Source of the DNA: Bacteroidaceae bacterium
GTDB lineage: Bacteria; Bacteroidota; Bacteroidia; Bacteroidales; Bacteroidaceae
Assembly (NCBI GenBank): GCA_017554605.1
Contig: JAFZIA010000134.1
Span: forward strand, 1-36,428
Direction: 5' to 3'
DNA: 36,428 nucleotides
Positions 15,138-25,094 of the stretch are shown one piece after another (the first letter of the stretch is position 1; the number at the start of each line of letters is the position of its first letter). Below the pieces are notes generated by a model. That model saw nothing but the letters and a program-made list of their open reading frames with translations, ran no database searches and had not been told where the DNA came from. The position numbers were made by a program, and so were the translations under genes.

Positions 15138-15152
15138 CTTGGTTTAATCTTT

Positions 15153-15189
15153 AGAAGGGGATCCTTCGCTTTGCTCAGGATGACAGTCA
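15153..15189. repeat. Dispersed intergenic repeat-like element
   Basis: The minus strand reads tgtcatcctgagcaaagc followed by gaaggatcc. This closely resembles a short sequence (TCATCCTGAGCGAAGCGAAG...) that I recall being scattered through intergenic regions of very diverse bacterial genomes. It fills most of the 57-base gap between pgi and the HAD gene. Only one copy is in this window, so its repeat nature is recalled, not shown. Confidence 0.45.
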
Positions 15190-15194
15190 TCATA

Positions 15195-16535
15195 TTAGAG
15201 TCTTGCGCGGATTGCCTTGCTCTGCTCCTCGTAGCCGGGCTTGTCGAGAAGTGCGAACATATTTCTCTTGTAATCCTCTACACCGGGTTGGTTGAAGGGG
15301 TTCACTCCAAGAACGTAACCGCTGATACCGCAGGCAATCTCGAAGAAGTAGATGAGCTGACCGATGTAGTACTCGTTGAGTGCGGGGATTGTGATGCGCA
15401 TATTGGGTACACCACCGTCAACGTGGGCAAGCTGTGTGCCGAGCTCGGCCATCTTGTTCACCTCGTCGACGTGCTTGCCTGCGAGGAAGTTCAGTCCGTC
15501 GAGGTTCTCCTCGTCGCTGGGAACAAGGAGCGAGCTGTTGGGCTGCTCAATTGAAAGCACTGTCTCGAAGATGGTGCGCTCGCCGTCCTGAATCCACTGG
15601 CCCATCGAGTGGAGGTCGGTGCTGAAGTCTACCGATGCGGGGAAGATACCCTTGTGCTCCTTACCCTCGCTCTCGCCGTAGAGCTGTTTCCACCACTCCG
15701 ATGTGAAGTGGAGTTTGGGCTGGTAGTTTACGAGAATCTCAATCTTCTTGCCGCTTGCGTAGAGGGCGTTGCGGGTTGCTGCGTACATTGCTGCGATGTT
15801 CTCCTCAAAGGGTACTGCGGGTGAGCAGTCCTCTTCCATTTTCTTTGCTCCGTTTACAATGGCGTCGATGTCAAATCCAGCCACGGCAATGGGAAGGAGA
15901 CCTACGGGGGTGAGTACCGAGAAGCGTCCGCCTACGTTGTCGGGGATAATGAAGCTCTTGTAACCCTCCTTGTCGGCTGTTACGCGGGCTGCACCCTTCA
16001 CAGCGTCGGTAATTGCAACAATAACCTTGCTTGCTGTCTCCTTGCCGCGCTGCTCCTCGCACTGTCTCTTCAAAAGACGGAAGGCAAGGGCGGTTTCGGT
16101 TGTTGTACCCGATTTTGAGATGTTGATTACACCGAACTTCTTGTCGCTCAGGTATGCTGTGAGCTCGCTCAGGTAGTCCTCGCTGATGTTGTGTCCTGCG
16201 AAGATGACGCGGGGGCCGTTGGCGGGAAGAAGGGCTGCGAAATTGTTGCTGAGTGCCTCAATCACGGCGCGTGCACCAAGGTAGCTGCCGCCGATACCTG
16301 CAACAACCACTACCTCGCAATTCTCGCGCAATGTCTGTGCAACCTCTTTCAACAGCTGTATCTGCTCGGCGTCTATTGACGAGGGGAGGTGCAACCAGCC
16401 CAAGAAGTCGTTGCCGGGGAGTGTGCCCTCCTCGAGTGCTTTCTGTGCTGCTTCAACCTGGGGCTTGAGAGCCATAATCTGCTCCTTGCTTACAAAGCCT
16501 GTTACTTTGTCGATGTTAAGTGAAATATTCTTCAT
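15195..16535 (-). CDS. pgi: Glucose-6-phosphate isomerase
   Basis: This 446-residue enzyme interconverts glucose 6-phosphate and fructose 6-phosphate. It is of the shorter (about 450-residue) bacterial type. Diagnostic segments are [40 protein letters not shown] (phosphate-binding SIS site), [17 protein letters not shown] (catalytic Glu region) and the C-terminal [20 protein letters not shown]. It is 31 bases downstream of gpsA on the same strand. Confidence 0.97.
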   Translation of the reverse strand: MKNISLNIDKVTGFVSKEQIMALKPQVEAAQKALEEGTLPGNDFLGWLHLPSSIDAEQIQLLKEVAQTLRENCEVVVVAGIGGSYLGARAVIEALSNNFAALLPANGPRVIFAGHNISEDYLSELTAYLSDKKFGVINISKSGTTTETALAFRLLKRQCEEQRGKETASKVIVAITDAVKGAARVTADKEGYKSFIIPDNVGGRFSVLTPVGLLPIAVAGFDIDAIVNGAKKMEEDCSPAVPFEENIAAMYAATRNALYASGKKIEILVNYQPKLHFTSEWWKQLYGESEGKEHKGIFPASVDFSTDLHSMGQWIQDGERTIFETVLSIEQPNSSLLVPSDEENLDGLNFLAGKHVDEVNKMAELGTQLAHVDGGVPNMRITIPALNEYYIGQLIYFFEIACGISGYVLGVNPFNQPGVEDYKRNMFALLDKPGYEEQSKAIRARL

Positions 16536-16566
16536 TGTATTCTTTGTTTTTATTTTTAGGTTTTTC

Positions 16567-17565
16567 TTATTTGAATGAGTCGGTGAGCAGCTTAATCTCT
16601 ATCACGGGAGAAATCTGCTCGTAAAGGATATTGTAGACTGCGTCTATGATGGGGGTGTTCACACGGTAGTGCTCGTTAATCTCCTTGATGCACTTTGCTG
16701 CGTAGTAGCCCTCGGCAATCATTTCCATCTCTACCTGTGCGCTCTTCACCGAGTATCCGCGTCCAATCATTGTTCCGAACACGCGGTTGCGGCTGAAGTT
16801 GGAGTAGCCTGTAACAAGAAGGTCGCCCAGATATACGCTGTCGTTTATGGTGCGCTCAATGGGGTGTACCACGTTTATGAAGCGGTTCATCTCAATGACG
16901 GCGTTCGACATAAGCACTGCCTGGAAGTTGTCGCCGTATTTGAGACCGTTGCATATTCCGGTTGCAATGGCGTATATGTTCTTGAGCACCGAACCGTACT
17001 CAATGCCCACAACGTCGTCGCTTACCGAGGTCTTTACAAAGCTGTTGGCTATCTTCTTGGCAAACTGCGATGCGTGGTATATGCTCGAGCAGCCTACTGT
17101 GAGATAGGAGAGGCGCTCAAGGGCAACCTCCTCGGCGTGGCAAGGACCGGCAATTACGGCAATATTCTCGTAGGGCACGTTGTACTCCTTGTGGAAATAC
17201 TCCGAGATGATGAGGTTCTCGTCGGGGACGATACCTTTAATGGCGTTTACGATGAATTTGTCCGACAGGTCCTCCTTTAGCTTTTTGAGGTGGTTCTTAA
17301 GGTAGGGCGAGGGGGTGACAAAGACAAGTATGTCGCTCTCCTTTACTATCTTGTTGATGTTCGACGAGAAGTTTATCCTGTTTATGTCGAACTTTACAGA
17401 CGAGAGGTAGGCGGGGTTGTGTCCCAGACGCTTGAACTCCTCGATGCGGTCGTCGCGTCTGATGTACCAGTTGATGCTCTCTACGTTGCTAAGCAATATC
17501 TTGGCAATGGCGGTAGCCCAGCTTCCGCCTCCCATTATTGCTACCTGTTTATTTGCAAGTTCCAT
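16567..17565 (-). CDS. gpsA: Glycerol-3-phosphate dehydrogenase [NAD(P)+]
   Basis: This 332-residue cytosolic enzyme reduces dihydroxyacetone phosphate to sn-glycerol 3-phosphate for phospholipid synthesis. The N-terminal nucleotide loop is [45 protein letters not shown] and [19 protein letters not shown] (catalytic Lys) follow in the usual order. The ATG at 17565 is preferred over an in-frame start at 17607, which would extend the protein by 14 unrelated residues into the lysS coding end. It lies 25 bases after lysS. Confidence 0.95.
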   Translation of the reverse strand: MELANKQVAIMGGGSWATAIAKILLSNVESINWYIRRDDRIEEFKRLGHNPAYLSSVKFDINRINFSSNINKIVKESDILVFVTPSPYLKNHLKKLKEDLSDKFIVNAIKGIVPDENLIISEYFHKEYNVPYENIAVIAGPCHAEEVALERLSYLTVGCSSIYHASQFAKKIANSFVKTSVSDDVVGIEYGSVLKNIYAIATGICNGLKYGDNFQAVLMSNAVIEMNRFINVVHPIERTINDSVYLGDLLVTGYSNFSRNRVFGTMIGRGYSVKSAQVEMEMIAEGYYAAKCIKEINEHYRVNTPIIDAVYNILYEQISPVIEIKLLTDSFK

Positions 17566-17590
17566 AATGTTATGTTTTTTGGGTAAAACA

Positions 17591-19318
17591 TTAAGATAGT
17601 TTCTCAACCCAAGCGGCTACGTCGTTAACCGATGGAACGGTATATCCCAATTTGTATTTCTTGTTTATGCCGCCAATCTCCATCTGTATCTTTTGAGGGT
17701 TGCCTCCCTTGAGGTCGGCTACCATATTGTATCCTGCTTTCTGAAGCACGGGAACCCACTCCTCGGGAATGCCTATTGCGGTGAATGCCGATGCGGGGTC
17801 TTTGGGGATACGCTTCTCGGGGCGCATCTGCGGGAAGAAGAGCACCTCCTGGATTGCTGTCTGTCCTGTCATAAGCATTGCCAGACGGTCCATACCGATG
17901 CCCATACCCGATGTGGGGGGCATACCGTACTCGAGTGCGCGTACAAAATCCTGGTCGATGAACATTGCCTCGTCGTCGCCCTTCTCGCTCAGACGCAGCT
18001 GTTCCTGGAAACGCTCTGCCTGGTCGATGGGGTCGTTAAGCTCGCTGTAGGCGTTGCACAGCTCCTTGCCGTTTACCATAAGCTCGAAACGCTCGGTGAG
18101 GTCGGGGTTCTCGCGGTGACGCTTGCAGAGGGGCGACATCTCAATGGGATAGTCGGTGATGAATGTGGGCTGTATGTAGTTGCCCTCGCAGAACTCGCCG
18201 AATATCTCGTCGATGAGCTTGCCCTTGCCCATTGTCTCGTCGACGTCCATCTTAAGCTCCTTGCATATAGCGAAAATCTCTTCCTCGCTCTTGCCGTTGA
18301 GGTCGTAGCCTGTGAACTCCTTGATAGCCTCAAGCATAGGAACGCGACGGAAAGGTGCCTTGAAGCTGATTGTGTGCTCGCCCACCTGTACCTCGGTTGT
18401 GCCGTTTACGTCGAGCGCAATCTTCTCGAGCATCTGTTCGGTGAAGCACATCATCCAGTTGTAGTCCTTGTAGGCAACGTAAATCTCCATACAGGTAAAC
18501 TCGGGGTTGTGTGTGCGGTCCATACCTTCGTTGCGGAAGTTCTTTGAGAACTCGTAGACACCCTCGAAGCCGCCCACGATAAGGCGCTTGAGGTACAGCT
18601 CGTTGGCTATACGCAGGTATAGGGGAATGTCGAGTGCATTGTGGTGTGTGATGAAGGGGCGTGCGGCTGCTCCGCCAGGGATAGATTGCAAAACGGGGGT
18701 CTCAACCTCCATATAACCCTTTGAGTTGAAGAACTCGCGCATTGAGGTGTATATCTTGTTGCGTTTGATGAAGATGTCTTTTACTTCGTCGTTCACTACA
18801 AGGTCTACATAGCGCTGGCGATAGCGTAGCTCGGGGTCCTCGAATTTGTCGTAGGCAACGCCGTCTTTGTATTTTACGATGGGAAGGGGACGTATGCTCT
18901 TTGAGAGGAGTGTGAGCTCTTGTGCGTGTACGGTAATCTCGCCTGTCTGTGTGCGGAACACAAAACCCTTAATGCCTACAAAGTCGCCTATGTCCAAAAG
19001 GCGCTTGAAGAGCACGTTGTAAAGGTCCTTGTTCTCGCCGGGACAAAGCTCGTCGCGTGTGATATATACCTGTATGCGGCCTTTTGAGTCCTGAAGCTCG
19101 ATGAACGATGCCTTACCCATTACTCGGCGGCTCATCAAACGGCCGGCAATACATACCTTCCGGGGCTCGTCCTCGTCATTGAATTGTTCGAGAATCTCGG
19201 TCGAGAAAGCGTTTGTGGGATACTCTGCTGCGGGGTAGGGCTCTATGCCCATATTACGCAATTCGTTAAGTGCTTCGCGGCGTACAATCTCTTGTTCGCT
19301 AAGTTCTAAAATGTTCAT
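17591..19318 (-). CDS. lysS: Lysine--tRNA ligase, class II, with C-terminal extension
   Basis: This 575-residue class IIb synthetase has an OB-fold anticodon domain (~55-160, with [18 protein letters not shown]), motif 2 around [20 protein letters not shown] and motif 3 at [13 protein letters not shown]. The family is usually about 500 residues; here roughly 70 extra residues follow the catalytic core after FPQMRPEK. They include [20 protein letters not shown] and [11 protein letters not shown], and look like a small helical domain. I recall this extension from other Bacteroidales LysRS, but its role is unknown. The gene sits 24 bases after the UXS gene and 25 bases before gpsA. Confidence 0.97.
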   Translation of the reverse strand: MNILELSEQEIVRREALNELRNMGIEPYPAAEYPTNAFSTEILEQFNDEDEPRKVCIAGRLMSRRVMGKASFIELQDSKGRIQVYITRDELCPGENKDLYNVLFKRLLDIGDFVGIKGFVFRTQTGEITVHAQELTLLSKSIRPLPIVKYKDGVAYDKFEDPELRYRQRYVDLVVNDEVKDIFIKRNKIYTSMREFFNSKGYMEVETPVLQSIPGGAAARPFITHHNALDIPLYLRIANELYLKRLIVGGFEGVYEFSKNFRNEGMDRTHNPEFTCMEIYVAYKDYNWMMCFTEQMLEKIALDVNGTTEVQVGEHTISFKAPFRRVPMLEAIKEFTGYDLNGKSEEEIFAICKELKMDVDETMGKGKLIDEIFGEFCEGNYIQPTFITDYPIEMSPLCKRHRENPDLTERFELMVNGKELCNAYSELNDPIDQAERFQEQLRLSEKGDDEAMFIDQDFVRALEYGMPPTSGMGIGMDRLAMLMTGQTAIQEVLFFPQMRPEKRIPKDPASAFTAIGIPEEWVPVLQKAGYNMVADLKGGNPQKIQMEIGGINKKYKLGYTVPSVNDVAAWVEKLS

Positions 19319-19342
19319 TGCTGTATATGTTTTTTTATTTGT

Positions 19343-20278
19343 TTACACAAGTTTTTCGAAGTAAGCTATTGTTTTTCTCAGTCCTTCTTCGAGCTTTATT
19401 GTGGGCTGCCAGCCGTTGAGCTCGCGGTGTGCAAGGCTGATGTCGGGCTTGCGCTGACGGGGGTCGTCCTGCGGCAGTGGCTGGAATACTATCTTCGATT
19501 TTGAATTAGTGAGTTCAATGACCTTTTCGGCAAGGTCCAGCATTGTGAATTCTCCTGGATTGCCGATGTTTACAGGTCCTGTAAAGTCGTCACGGGTCTC
19601 CATCATTCGTACCATTCCCTCTACAAGGTCGTCGACATACTGGAAACTGCGTGTCTGTTGTCCGTCGCCGTAGATGGTGATGTCCTCTCCGCGCAGTGCC
19701 TGCACGATGAAGTTCGATACTACGCGCCCGTCGTTCATACTCATTCTAGGGCCGTAGGTGTTGAAGATGCGTATGATTTTTATACGTGTGTTATTCTGAC
19801 GGTGATAGTCCATAAAGAGGGTCTCGGCACAGCGCTTACCCTCGTCGTAGCACGAGCGTATGCCTATGGGGTTCACGTTGCCCCAATAGCTCTCTACCTG
19901 CGGGTGGATGTTGGGGTCGCCGTAAACCTCGCTTGTCGATGCTTGTAGAATCTTGGCGCGCACCAGCTTGGCAAGCCCCAGCATATTCATTGAGCCTATC
20001 ACACAGGTCTGTATGGTTTTTACAGGGTCGTACTGATAGTGTATGGGCGAGGCAGGGCAGGCAAGATTGTATATCTCGTCAACCTCGGCTGTATAGGGCT
20101 TTGTGACGTCGTGGCGCACAAGTTCAAAGTGGTCATTGCCAATGAGATGGCGTATGTTGTCTTTGCTGCCGGTAAAGTAGTTGTCTAAGCATATAACGTC
20201 GTTGCCCTCCTTGAGCAGACGTTCGCATAGATGTGAGCCGATAAATCCAGCTCCTCCGGTTACAAGTATTCTCTTCAT
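19343..20278 (-). CDS. UDP-glucuronate decarboxylase (UDP-xylose synthase)
   Basis: This 311-residue extended SDR enzyme oxidatively decarboxylates UDP-glucuronate to UDP-xylose. [15 protein letters not shown] binds [22 protein letters not shown] is diagnostic of UXS enzymes. The active site has [17 protein letters not shown] (Glu117) and [13 protein letters not shown] (Tyr144, Lys148). [10 protein letters not shown] and [16 protein letters not shown] are also family-typical. The ATG at 20278 is chosen because the protein then begins [14 protein letters not shown]; upstream codons to 20383 are not conserved-looking. A weak -7-like box (TATTTTTG) lies at 20371-20378. It supplies an activated pentose for surface glycans and starts the lysS-gpsA-pgi run. 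Confidence 0.94.
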   Translation of the reverse strand: MKRILVTGGAGFIGSHLCERLLKEGNDVICLDNYFTGSKDNIRHLIGNDHFELVRHDVTKPYTAEVDEIYNLACPASPIHYQYDPVKTIQTCVIGSMNMLGLAKLVRAKILQASTSEVYGDPNIHPQVESYWGNVNPIGIRSCYDEGKRCAETLFMDYHRQNNTRIKIIRIFNTYGPRMSMNDGRVVSNFIVQALRGEDITIYGDGQQTRSFQYVDDLVEGMVRMMETRDDFTGPVNIGNPGEFTMLDLAEKVIELTNSKSKIVFQPLPQDDPRQRKPDISLAHRELNGWQPTIKLEEGLRKTIAYFEKLV

Positions 20279-20474
20279 TGCTGATAATTTCTGTGTCTGT
20301 TGTGTGGCGTATGAATGTTTTTCTTGACAATTTTCAATGGTACACAATGCCGCAAACAAATTATTATCTGCAAAAATAATCATTTATTTTTAGAAGCTGT
20401 TTATATTGTGCCTTGTTTTTGTTGCTGTTGTGCAAAAAGATGCCTTAAAGGGAGGTTGGCTGTGGAAATATAAC

Positions 20475-20503
20475 AAAAAAACAGGCTTCAAACTGAGCCT
20501 GTT
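20475..20503 (-). terminator. Terminator of the TonB-C lipoprotein gene
   Basis: The minus strand reads aacaggct, 8 loop bases and agcctgtt, followed by Ts (20475-20479). It sits 26 bases past the stop codon of the lipoprotein gene. Confidence 0.8.
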
Positions 20504-20528
20504 CTTCATTTGGTGGATATTTTTGCAG

Positions 20529-21764
20529 TTATTTTAATCTAAAGGTTATGGGCAGCGTGTATCTGACTCTGACAACATTTTTTCCCTGTCTTCCGGGTAT
20601 CCATTTGGGCATATTTTTCACAATGCGTATAGCTTCGAGGTCGAGCTCTTTGTTGCCACTACTTAACTTTATCTCTACGTCTTGTATTGAACCGTCTGTG
20701 TTTACGACAAAGTTAACGTATGCCTTGCCATTTGAGTTGTTTTTGCTGTTCTCTTTGAGGTACTTTATAAGCGCCTGCATACCTCCGGGAAACTCGGGTT
20801 TATGCTCAACAACCTGATAGATTAGCTCCTCTTTATCTGCGATGTTTGCATCCTCGTTAATCTCAACAATCTCGCCTTGGTATTCAACCGACACAATCTC
20901 GGTCTCCTTAAACTCGGCGTCCTCCTCTACAATTTCAAGAATCTCGTAAACCTGCTTAGCAGCGGGAGGGGGAGGTACTATTTGTTTTTGGAACAGTCTA
21001 TATGATATCCACGTCAATCTCTGCTCCTTGCCATCGCCATAGGTGTAACGGGTTATCATTGTGTCGCACGTCTCGTTAATAGAGTAGCTATATTCAATAG
21101 CTGTCTCGGGGTTGTATTTTATTGTAAATTTATTCTCTTTGTCAGAAACGGTAATAGGGTATTCTCTCGCTTCTGAAGTTTCTGTAATTATTAATACTTG
21201 ATATAAACAATTTATAGCAAATTTTACACTCTCTCCTTTGTAAATAGGATGCACAGCTGCACCTTTTTCATTCTTATCCGCAAGCATCCATCCATCTACC
21301 AACTTGTGCTTTTCTGTGGCTGTACCACAATTTATAATGCGAACTCCATCTATTCTTTTGTTAGGATTGTTATAAACAATATAATGGAATTTAGTGGGTT
21401 TGTTGCCTATGGTTCCGGGAGTCCATTTAGGTAACTGTGCTATTTTTTCTGAATAATCCGAATGTTTTTCTTTTTCTTGAATTGCACTCTCAAAAATTAC
21501 GTTACACATTTTTCCATTCTCGTCAACTTCGAATTTCCACAGTAAGGGGATGTTACCTTTTCTAAGCAATTCATCAAGAGTCTCTATGCCTCCAGGAAAT
21601 TGAGGGTAAACGGTATCTTGGCTTAAGGTAACAGTGGTGCAGGTCACCGTTGTCGTGTCGCTACTTCCTTGTACGTTAGTCTCTTTTGATTGTTGTGCGC
21701 AACTCGCTGTAAATGCCATAATAAGTGTGGCAACTCCCAATGTTAAAATACTTGTGATTTTCAT
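20529..21764 (-). CDS. Lipoprotein with TonB C-terminal domain
   Basis: This 411-residue predicted lipoprotein has the signal MKITSILTLGVATLIMAF and lipobox TASC. The C-terminal ~100 residues form a TonB_C domain: EHKPEFPGGMQALIKYLKEN, YVNFVVNTDGSIQDVEIKL, IVKNMPKWIPGRQGKNVVRV, RYTLPITFRL. An N-terminal region (VYPQFPGGIETLDELLRKGN, then LPKWTPGTIGNKP) resembles a second, degenerate TonB_C copy. The middle has no recognised family. It lacks a TonB transmembrane anchor and the proline-rich linker, so it is unlikely to be the main energy transducer. The start at 21764 gives the lipoprotein signal; a longer frame to 21881 does not. Confidence 0.85.
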   Translation of the reverse strand: MKITSILTLGVATLIMAFTASCAQQSKETNVQGSSDTTTVTCTTVTLSQDTVYPQFPGGIETLDELLRKGNIPLLWKFEVDENGKMCNVIFESAIQEKEKHSDYSEKIAQLPKWTPGTIGNKPTKFHYIVYNNPNKRIDGVRIINCGTATEKHKLVDGWMLADKNEKGAAVHPIYKGESVKFAINCLYQVLIITETSEAREYPITVSDKENKFTIKYNPETAIEYSYSINETCDTMITRYTYGDGKEQRLTWISYRLFQKQIVPPPPAAKQVYEILEIVEEDAEFKETEIVSVEYQGEIVEINEDANIADKEELIYQVVEHKPEFPGGMQALIKYLKENSKNNSNGKAYVNFVVNTDGSIQDVEIKLSSGNKELDLEAIRIVKNMPKWIPGRQGKNVVRVRYTLPITFRLK

Positions 21765-21792
21765 TTTGTGTAATATTTTTGTGATTTGTATG

Positions 21793-21800
21793 CAAATGTA
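21793..21800 (-). promoter_or_regulatory. Putative -7 box (TACATTTG) of the TonB-C lipoprotein gene
   Basis: The minus strand reads TACATTTG, matching TAnnTTTG, 28 bases upstream of the ATG. The -33 position lacks TTTG. It lies in the 40-base gap after the permease stop codon, so the lipoprotein gene could be expressed separately from the exporter operon. Confidence 0.5.
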
Positions 21801-21804
21801 TGAT

Positions 21805-22917
21805 TTATTTTCGAATAATAATACTTGCAGCAAAATAAATAGCTGTTTGCACCCACAGTACGCAGTATTCGAACGATACATCGGCGAGTGTAGCCCCCAT
21901 ATTGTTTATTGCTATAAAGCCGTTTATGGCGGGGGTAGACGGGAATATATACGAAAATACTTTCCAAAAGAGCGGTATGCTGCTACCTGGCCACGATATT
22001 CCCGAGAGGAAAAGCAGCGGGACAGAGGTAAACACAAACAGAAGCATAGCGCTCTCGCGGCTGTGTACTATGCAACCTAATGTCATTGCAAGGAATATGC
22101 AGGCGAGCAGATAGGGGAGTGCAAAGAGTGCAAGCGTAGTGCCGTCGGCAAGCTGTGGCAGCCCGAATATGTGCGGAACAACGCATAGGGCGTATGTTGC
22201 TACGGGAAGGAGTATGGTAAGATAGGCTGCGCCCCGTCCCAACAATCTGTTTATGCCAAGTGAGGGGTACTGTCCGCCGTTTTTCTCGTATTCAGTGCCC
22301 ATACGCATACCTATGCCCAGCAGTTGCACCTGTTGCAGTACAAGTATGAGTATTGCAGGGATTATGAAATTGGCAAATCCTGCTGTGGGGTTCGATAGTC
22401 CGATTGCTTCGTTTGGCAGTGGCGAGGTGGTGATTTTTATCTCCTCGGTGGTTGCTCTTGCAAGCTGTGTCGCTTGAATATGACTGTTGAGGCTGAGGCT
22501 CACCTCGGTGCAGGCTACCAGGATTGCTTTGTAGTAAAAGAAACTTGCCATACTGCAAAAGATGCTGACGTGTGCCTGTTCTCCATTCTTTATGGTTGAG
22601 TCAAAATTCTGGGGAATGTAGATGATGCCTTTTACCTTGTCTTTTTCCATCAATTGCCGTGCCGAGGGAATGTCGATGCAGCTATACGCAACTGCAACGT
22701 CTGGGGTCGCATCGGTGTTCCTTGTAAATGCGTGGCTCATATTGCTCTGTGAATGGTCGACAACGGCTACGGGAATTTCGCGCACCACCTGGTGGGAGTA
22801 TATGTAGGAGTAGAGCAGCGGGTATCCCAACGGCACAAGCAGCAGAAACACCATAACTCCAATGTCGCTGGTGCAGCATTTAAGTTCGTGCAAGTATGCA
22901 AGGATTATTTTTCTCAT
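21805..22917 (-). CDS. ABC-2 type permease (YbhR/YhiP-like), second copy
   Basis: This 370-residue membrane protein has one N-terminal membrane helix, a large extracytoplasmic domain (residues ~45-165) and a C-terminal block of about five helices, as in ABC-2 type drug/polymer exporters of the YhiI-RbbA-YhiJ and YbhFSR groups. Landmarks are MVFLLLVPLGYPLLYSYIY, FANFIIPAILILVLQQVQLL and PSTPAINGFIAINNMGA. Its start overlaps the stop of the preceding permease gene by 4 bases (ATGA), so the two are coupled and probably form a heterodimer. No ATPase gene is adjacent. Confidence 0.9.
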   Translation of the reverse strand: MRKIILAYLHELKCCTSDIGVMVFLLLVPLGYPLLYSYIYSHQVVREIPVAVVDHSQSNMSHAFTRNTDATPDVAVAYSCIDIPSARQLMEKDKVKGIIYIPQNFDSTIKNGEQAHVSIFCSMASFFYYKAILVACTEVSLSLNSHIQATQLARATTEEIKITTSPLPNEAIGLSNPTAGFANFIIPAILILVLQQVQLLGIGMRMGTEYEKNGGQYPSLGINRLLGRGAAYLTILLPVATYALCVVPHIFGLPQLADGTTLALFALPYLLACIFLAMTLGCIVHSRESAMLLFVFTSVPLLFLSGISWPGSSIPLFWKVFSYIFPSTPAINGFIAINNMGATLADVSFEYCVLWVQTAIYFAASIIIRK

Positions 22918-24077
22918 TCTATGTAGCGATAGTTTTTAAGTGCGTATTTTAGTCTTTTCATAAGCGGCAATGGTAGCAGGCAGAATGTGAGCAGTGCAGC
23001 ATAATGTACCCAAGAGTATGCAGTAGGGTAGCCCAGGAGCGCCTTGTTGCTGTAAATCATAAAATAGTGCCGCAGAGGAAAAAGATTAGTTGCAGCCTCT
23101 ATGCTTCCGCTCATACCTTCTATTGGAAACGAGAATCCCGAAATAGAGAACGATACGACACCCCACAGCGATGCTATGCTCATTGCCCAGCGGGGCGAGG
23201 GGAGGGCACTTGCAAGAAACAGCCCCAGCGACTGCGAGGCAACAATCAGCAGCAGCGATGCCGCAATCATATCCGACAGTGGGGTGTTGAGCGGGTAGTG
23301 CAGATATTTGTACAGGAAAATATTGTAGAAGATGGCGGTGAGCGAAAAAAGCAGTGTCTGCGGCAGCAGCTTCCCTGCAACGGCAACAAGAATGTTGTTC
23401 CCTGCCGCCTGCAGCCATTTTGCTCCTGTGCGGTACTTAATCTCCTGTGTCACGCTGTATGCCGTGAGGATAAAAATTAGTAGCGACACCACTCCCGGAA
23501 AAAGCGTGTTGTTGAGATACACGGCGTAGCTGAGCCACGGGTTGCCCAGGGCGTTTGTCTCTATGACTACGGGCTGCACGAAATTCGTCGCTTGCAGCTC
23601 TGTTGCTCCTTGTGCCGTGAGGGTTGCCTCGCCCACGGCTGCATTTGCAAGCAGCGAGGTTATGTACATATCGCGGTAGGTGAGCGAGCCTGCTACAAGA
23701 TAGCTGTAGTTGAGATAGTAGGAGAGGATTGGGCGCTCTCCCTCGATGAGGCGTCGTGCTGTGCCGCGGGGGATATAGTAGAGTGCGTATATATCCTCGC
23801 GGCGCATAGCCCGTGTGGCCTCTCCAATGTCGGCGCATTGCTTTACAATATCTATCTGCTGCATTGCATCGAGCCTGCGTGTGATGCGTTGGCTCAAGGG
23901 GGTGTTGTCGGCGTCGACCATTGCAACGGGCAGCCCGGTGGGTAACCCTTCGTCCATAAGGGTGGCAAACAGTATAAAGCACAATAGGGGTGCAGCCGTT
24001 GTGCAGAACAGATATATGCGGTGCGAGAAAATTATGCGCAGCTCGCGCCGTACCACTCTCCTTAACCCTCGTAGCAT
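22914..24077 (-). CDS. ABC-2 type permease (YbhS-like), first copy
   Basis: This 387-residue protein has the same architecture as the next gene: membrane helix at ~20-40, extracytoplasmic domain ~45-180 (VAMVDADNTPLSQRITRRLD, DIYALYYIPRGTARRL), then about five helices (LFPGVVSLLIFILTAYSV; WGVVSFSISGFSFPIEGM). It starts 6 bases after the HlyD-like gene stop. The partner is the downstream permease. The substrate of the assembled exporter cannot be read from sequence; relatives export drugs or lipophilic compounds. Confidence 0.9.
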   Translation of the reverse strand: MLRGLRRVVRRELRIIFSHRIYLFCTTAAPLLCFILFATLMDEGLPTGLPVAMVDADNTPLSQRITRRLDAMQQIDIVKQCADIGEATRAMRREDIYALYYIPRGTARRLIEGERPILSYYLNYSYLVAGSLTYRDMYITSLLANAAVGEATLTAQGATELQATNFVQPVVIETNALGNPWLSYAVYLNNTLFPGVVSLLIFILTAYSVTQEIKYRTGAKWLQAAGNNILVAVAGKLLPQTLLFSLTAIFYNIFLYKYLHYPLNTPLSDMIAASLLLIVASQSLGLFLASALPSPRWAMSIASLWGVVSFSISGFSFPIEGMSGSIEAATNLFPLRHYFMIYSNKALLGYPTAYSWVHYAALLTFCLLPLPLMKRLKYALKNYRYIE

Positions 24078-24083
24078 AGCTTC

Positions 24084-25070
24084 TTACTCTTTTGCGTTCA
24101 TAAGGACCGACATTCCCGGGTAAAAGCCGCCTACTTTCTCCAGCGGGCGCGCCCTCACTTCAAAGGTCTTTACGTCGTATTCTCCTGTGGTACGTGTCGC
24201 GCGCCACACTGCGTATGTTCCAAGGTCCTTCATAAAATATATTTCAACGCCGACGTGCCTGTCCAGAGCGGGGATATATGCTCTTGCGGTGTCGCCTATG
24301 CTGTAGTTCCTGAGTTTGTCCTCGCGTATGTTGAAGCTTATCCACATTTCGTCGAGGTAGGCAATGTCCATTATGGGTGCTCCTGCGCCTACAAGCTCGC
24401 CGACTGAGGGGTATATTGCGCTAACTTCGCCGCTCTGTACGGCTGTAAGCACTGTCTCGCTTGCGTAGCTGTTTACCTCGTCTACAGCCCCCTCGGCCTG
24501 GCGGAGCTTCCACTGGGCTATGCTGCGCTCGTCGCTGTCGGCTCCCTGGAGTGCAAGGGAGTAGAGTGCCTTTGCTGTCTCTTCGGCTGCCGTGGCGGCG
24601 TTGAGAGCGGCTTGTGCCTCGTCGCGTTTCTGCTCGGTCACTACGCCGGCGTTGTAAAGGTTGTTTATGCGGGTAAAGGTCTTCTGTGCAATGTCTGTGG
24701 CTGCTTTTGCTCGCTGCCACTGTTCGTAGGCGGCTTGTTTCTCTTGCGGGCGCAGTCCGCTGTCAACCTGTCTGTTCAGCGCCGCGGTAGCCTGCTCTAC
24801 GGCTCTTGCCTGTATGAGCTTGGCTGTGACGTCGGGCGCACGGAGCAGGGCTAAGGTGTCTCCCGCCTCAACGTGGTCGCCCTCCTTCACAAGTATGTGC
24901 AGTATGCGTCCCGGTACTTTGCTCGACACGCGGAATTCGGTGGCTTCGGCATTTCCTTGTATGATGTTACTTTCTTTGCCCAGTGTGAGCTCGCCTACAA
25001 TGGCTACTATGGCTATTGCTGTTACTATTATTGCCACTGCTGTGATTATACTTCTCTCTTCTCTTTTCAT
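24084..25070 (-). CDS. HlyD/YbhG-type membrane fusion protein
   Basis: This 328-residue periplasmic adaptor has an N-terminal membrane anchor (IITAVAIIVTAIAIVAIVGE). The biotinyl-lipoyl-like half-motif is FRVSSKVPGRILHILVKEGDHVEAGD split around a long helical hairpin (~75-190), followed by LTAVQSGEVSAIYPSVGELV and a beta-barrel domain (WISFNIREDKLRNYSIGDTA). It would connect the two ABC-2 permeases with the TolC-type channel encoded immediately upstream (24-base gap). Confidence 0.92.
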   Translation of the reverse strand: MKREERSIITAVAIIVTAIAIVAIVGELTLGKESNIIQGNAEATEFRVSSKVPGRILHILVKEGDHVEAGDTLALLRAPDVTAKLIQARAVEQATAALNRQVDSGLRPQEKQAAYEQWQRAKAATDIAQKTFTRINNLYNAGVVTEQKRDEAQAALNAATAAEETAKALYSLALQGADSDERSIAQWKLRQAEGAVDEVNSYASETVLTAVQSGEVSAIYPSVGELVGAGAPIMDIAYLDEMWISFNIREDKLRNYSIGDTARAYIPALDRHVGVEIYFMKDLGTYAVWRATRTTGEYDVKTFEVRARPLEKVGGFYPGMSVLMNAKE

Positions 25071-25094
25071 ACGGCTGTTCCTCTATTCTGTTCC

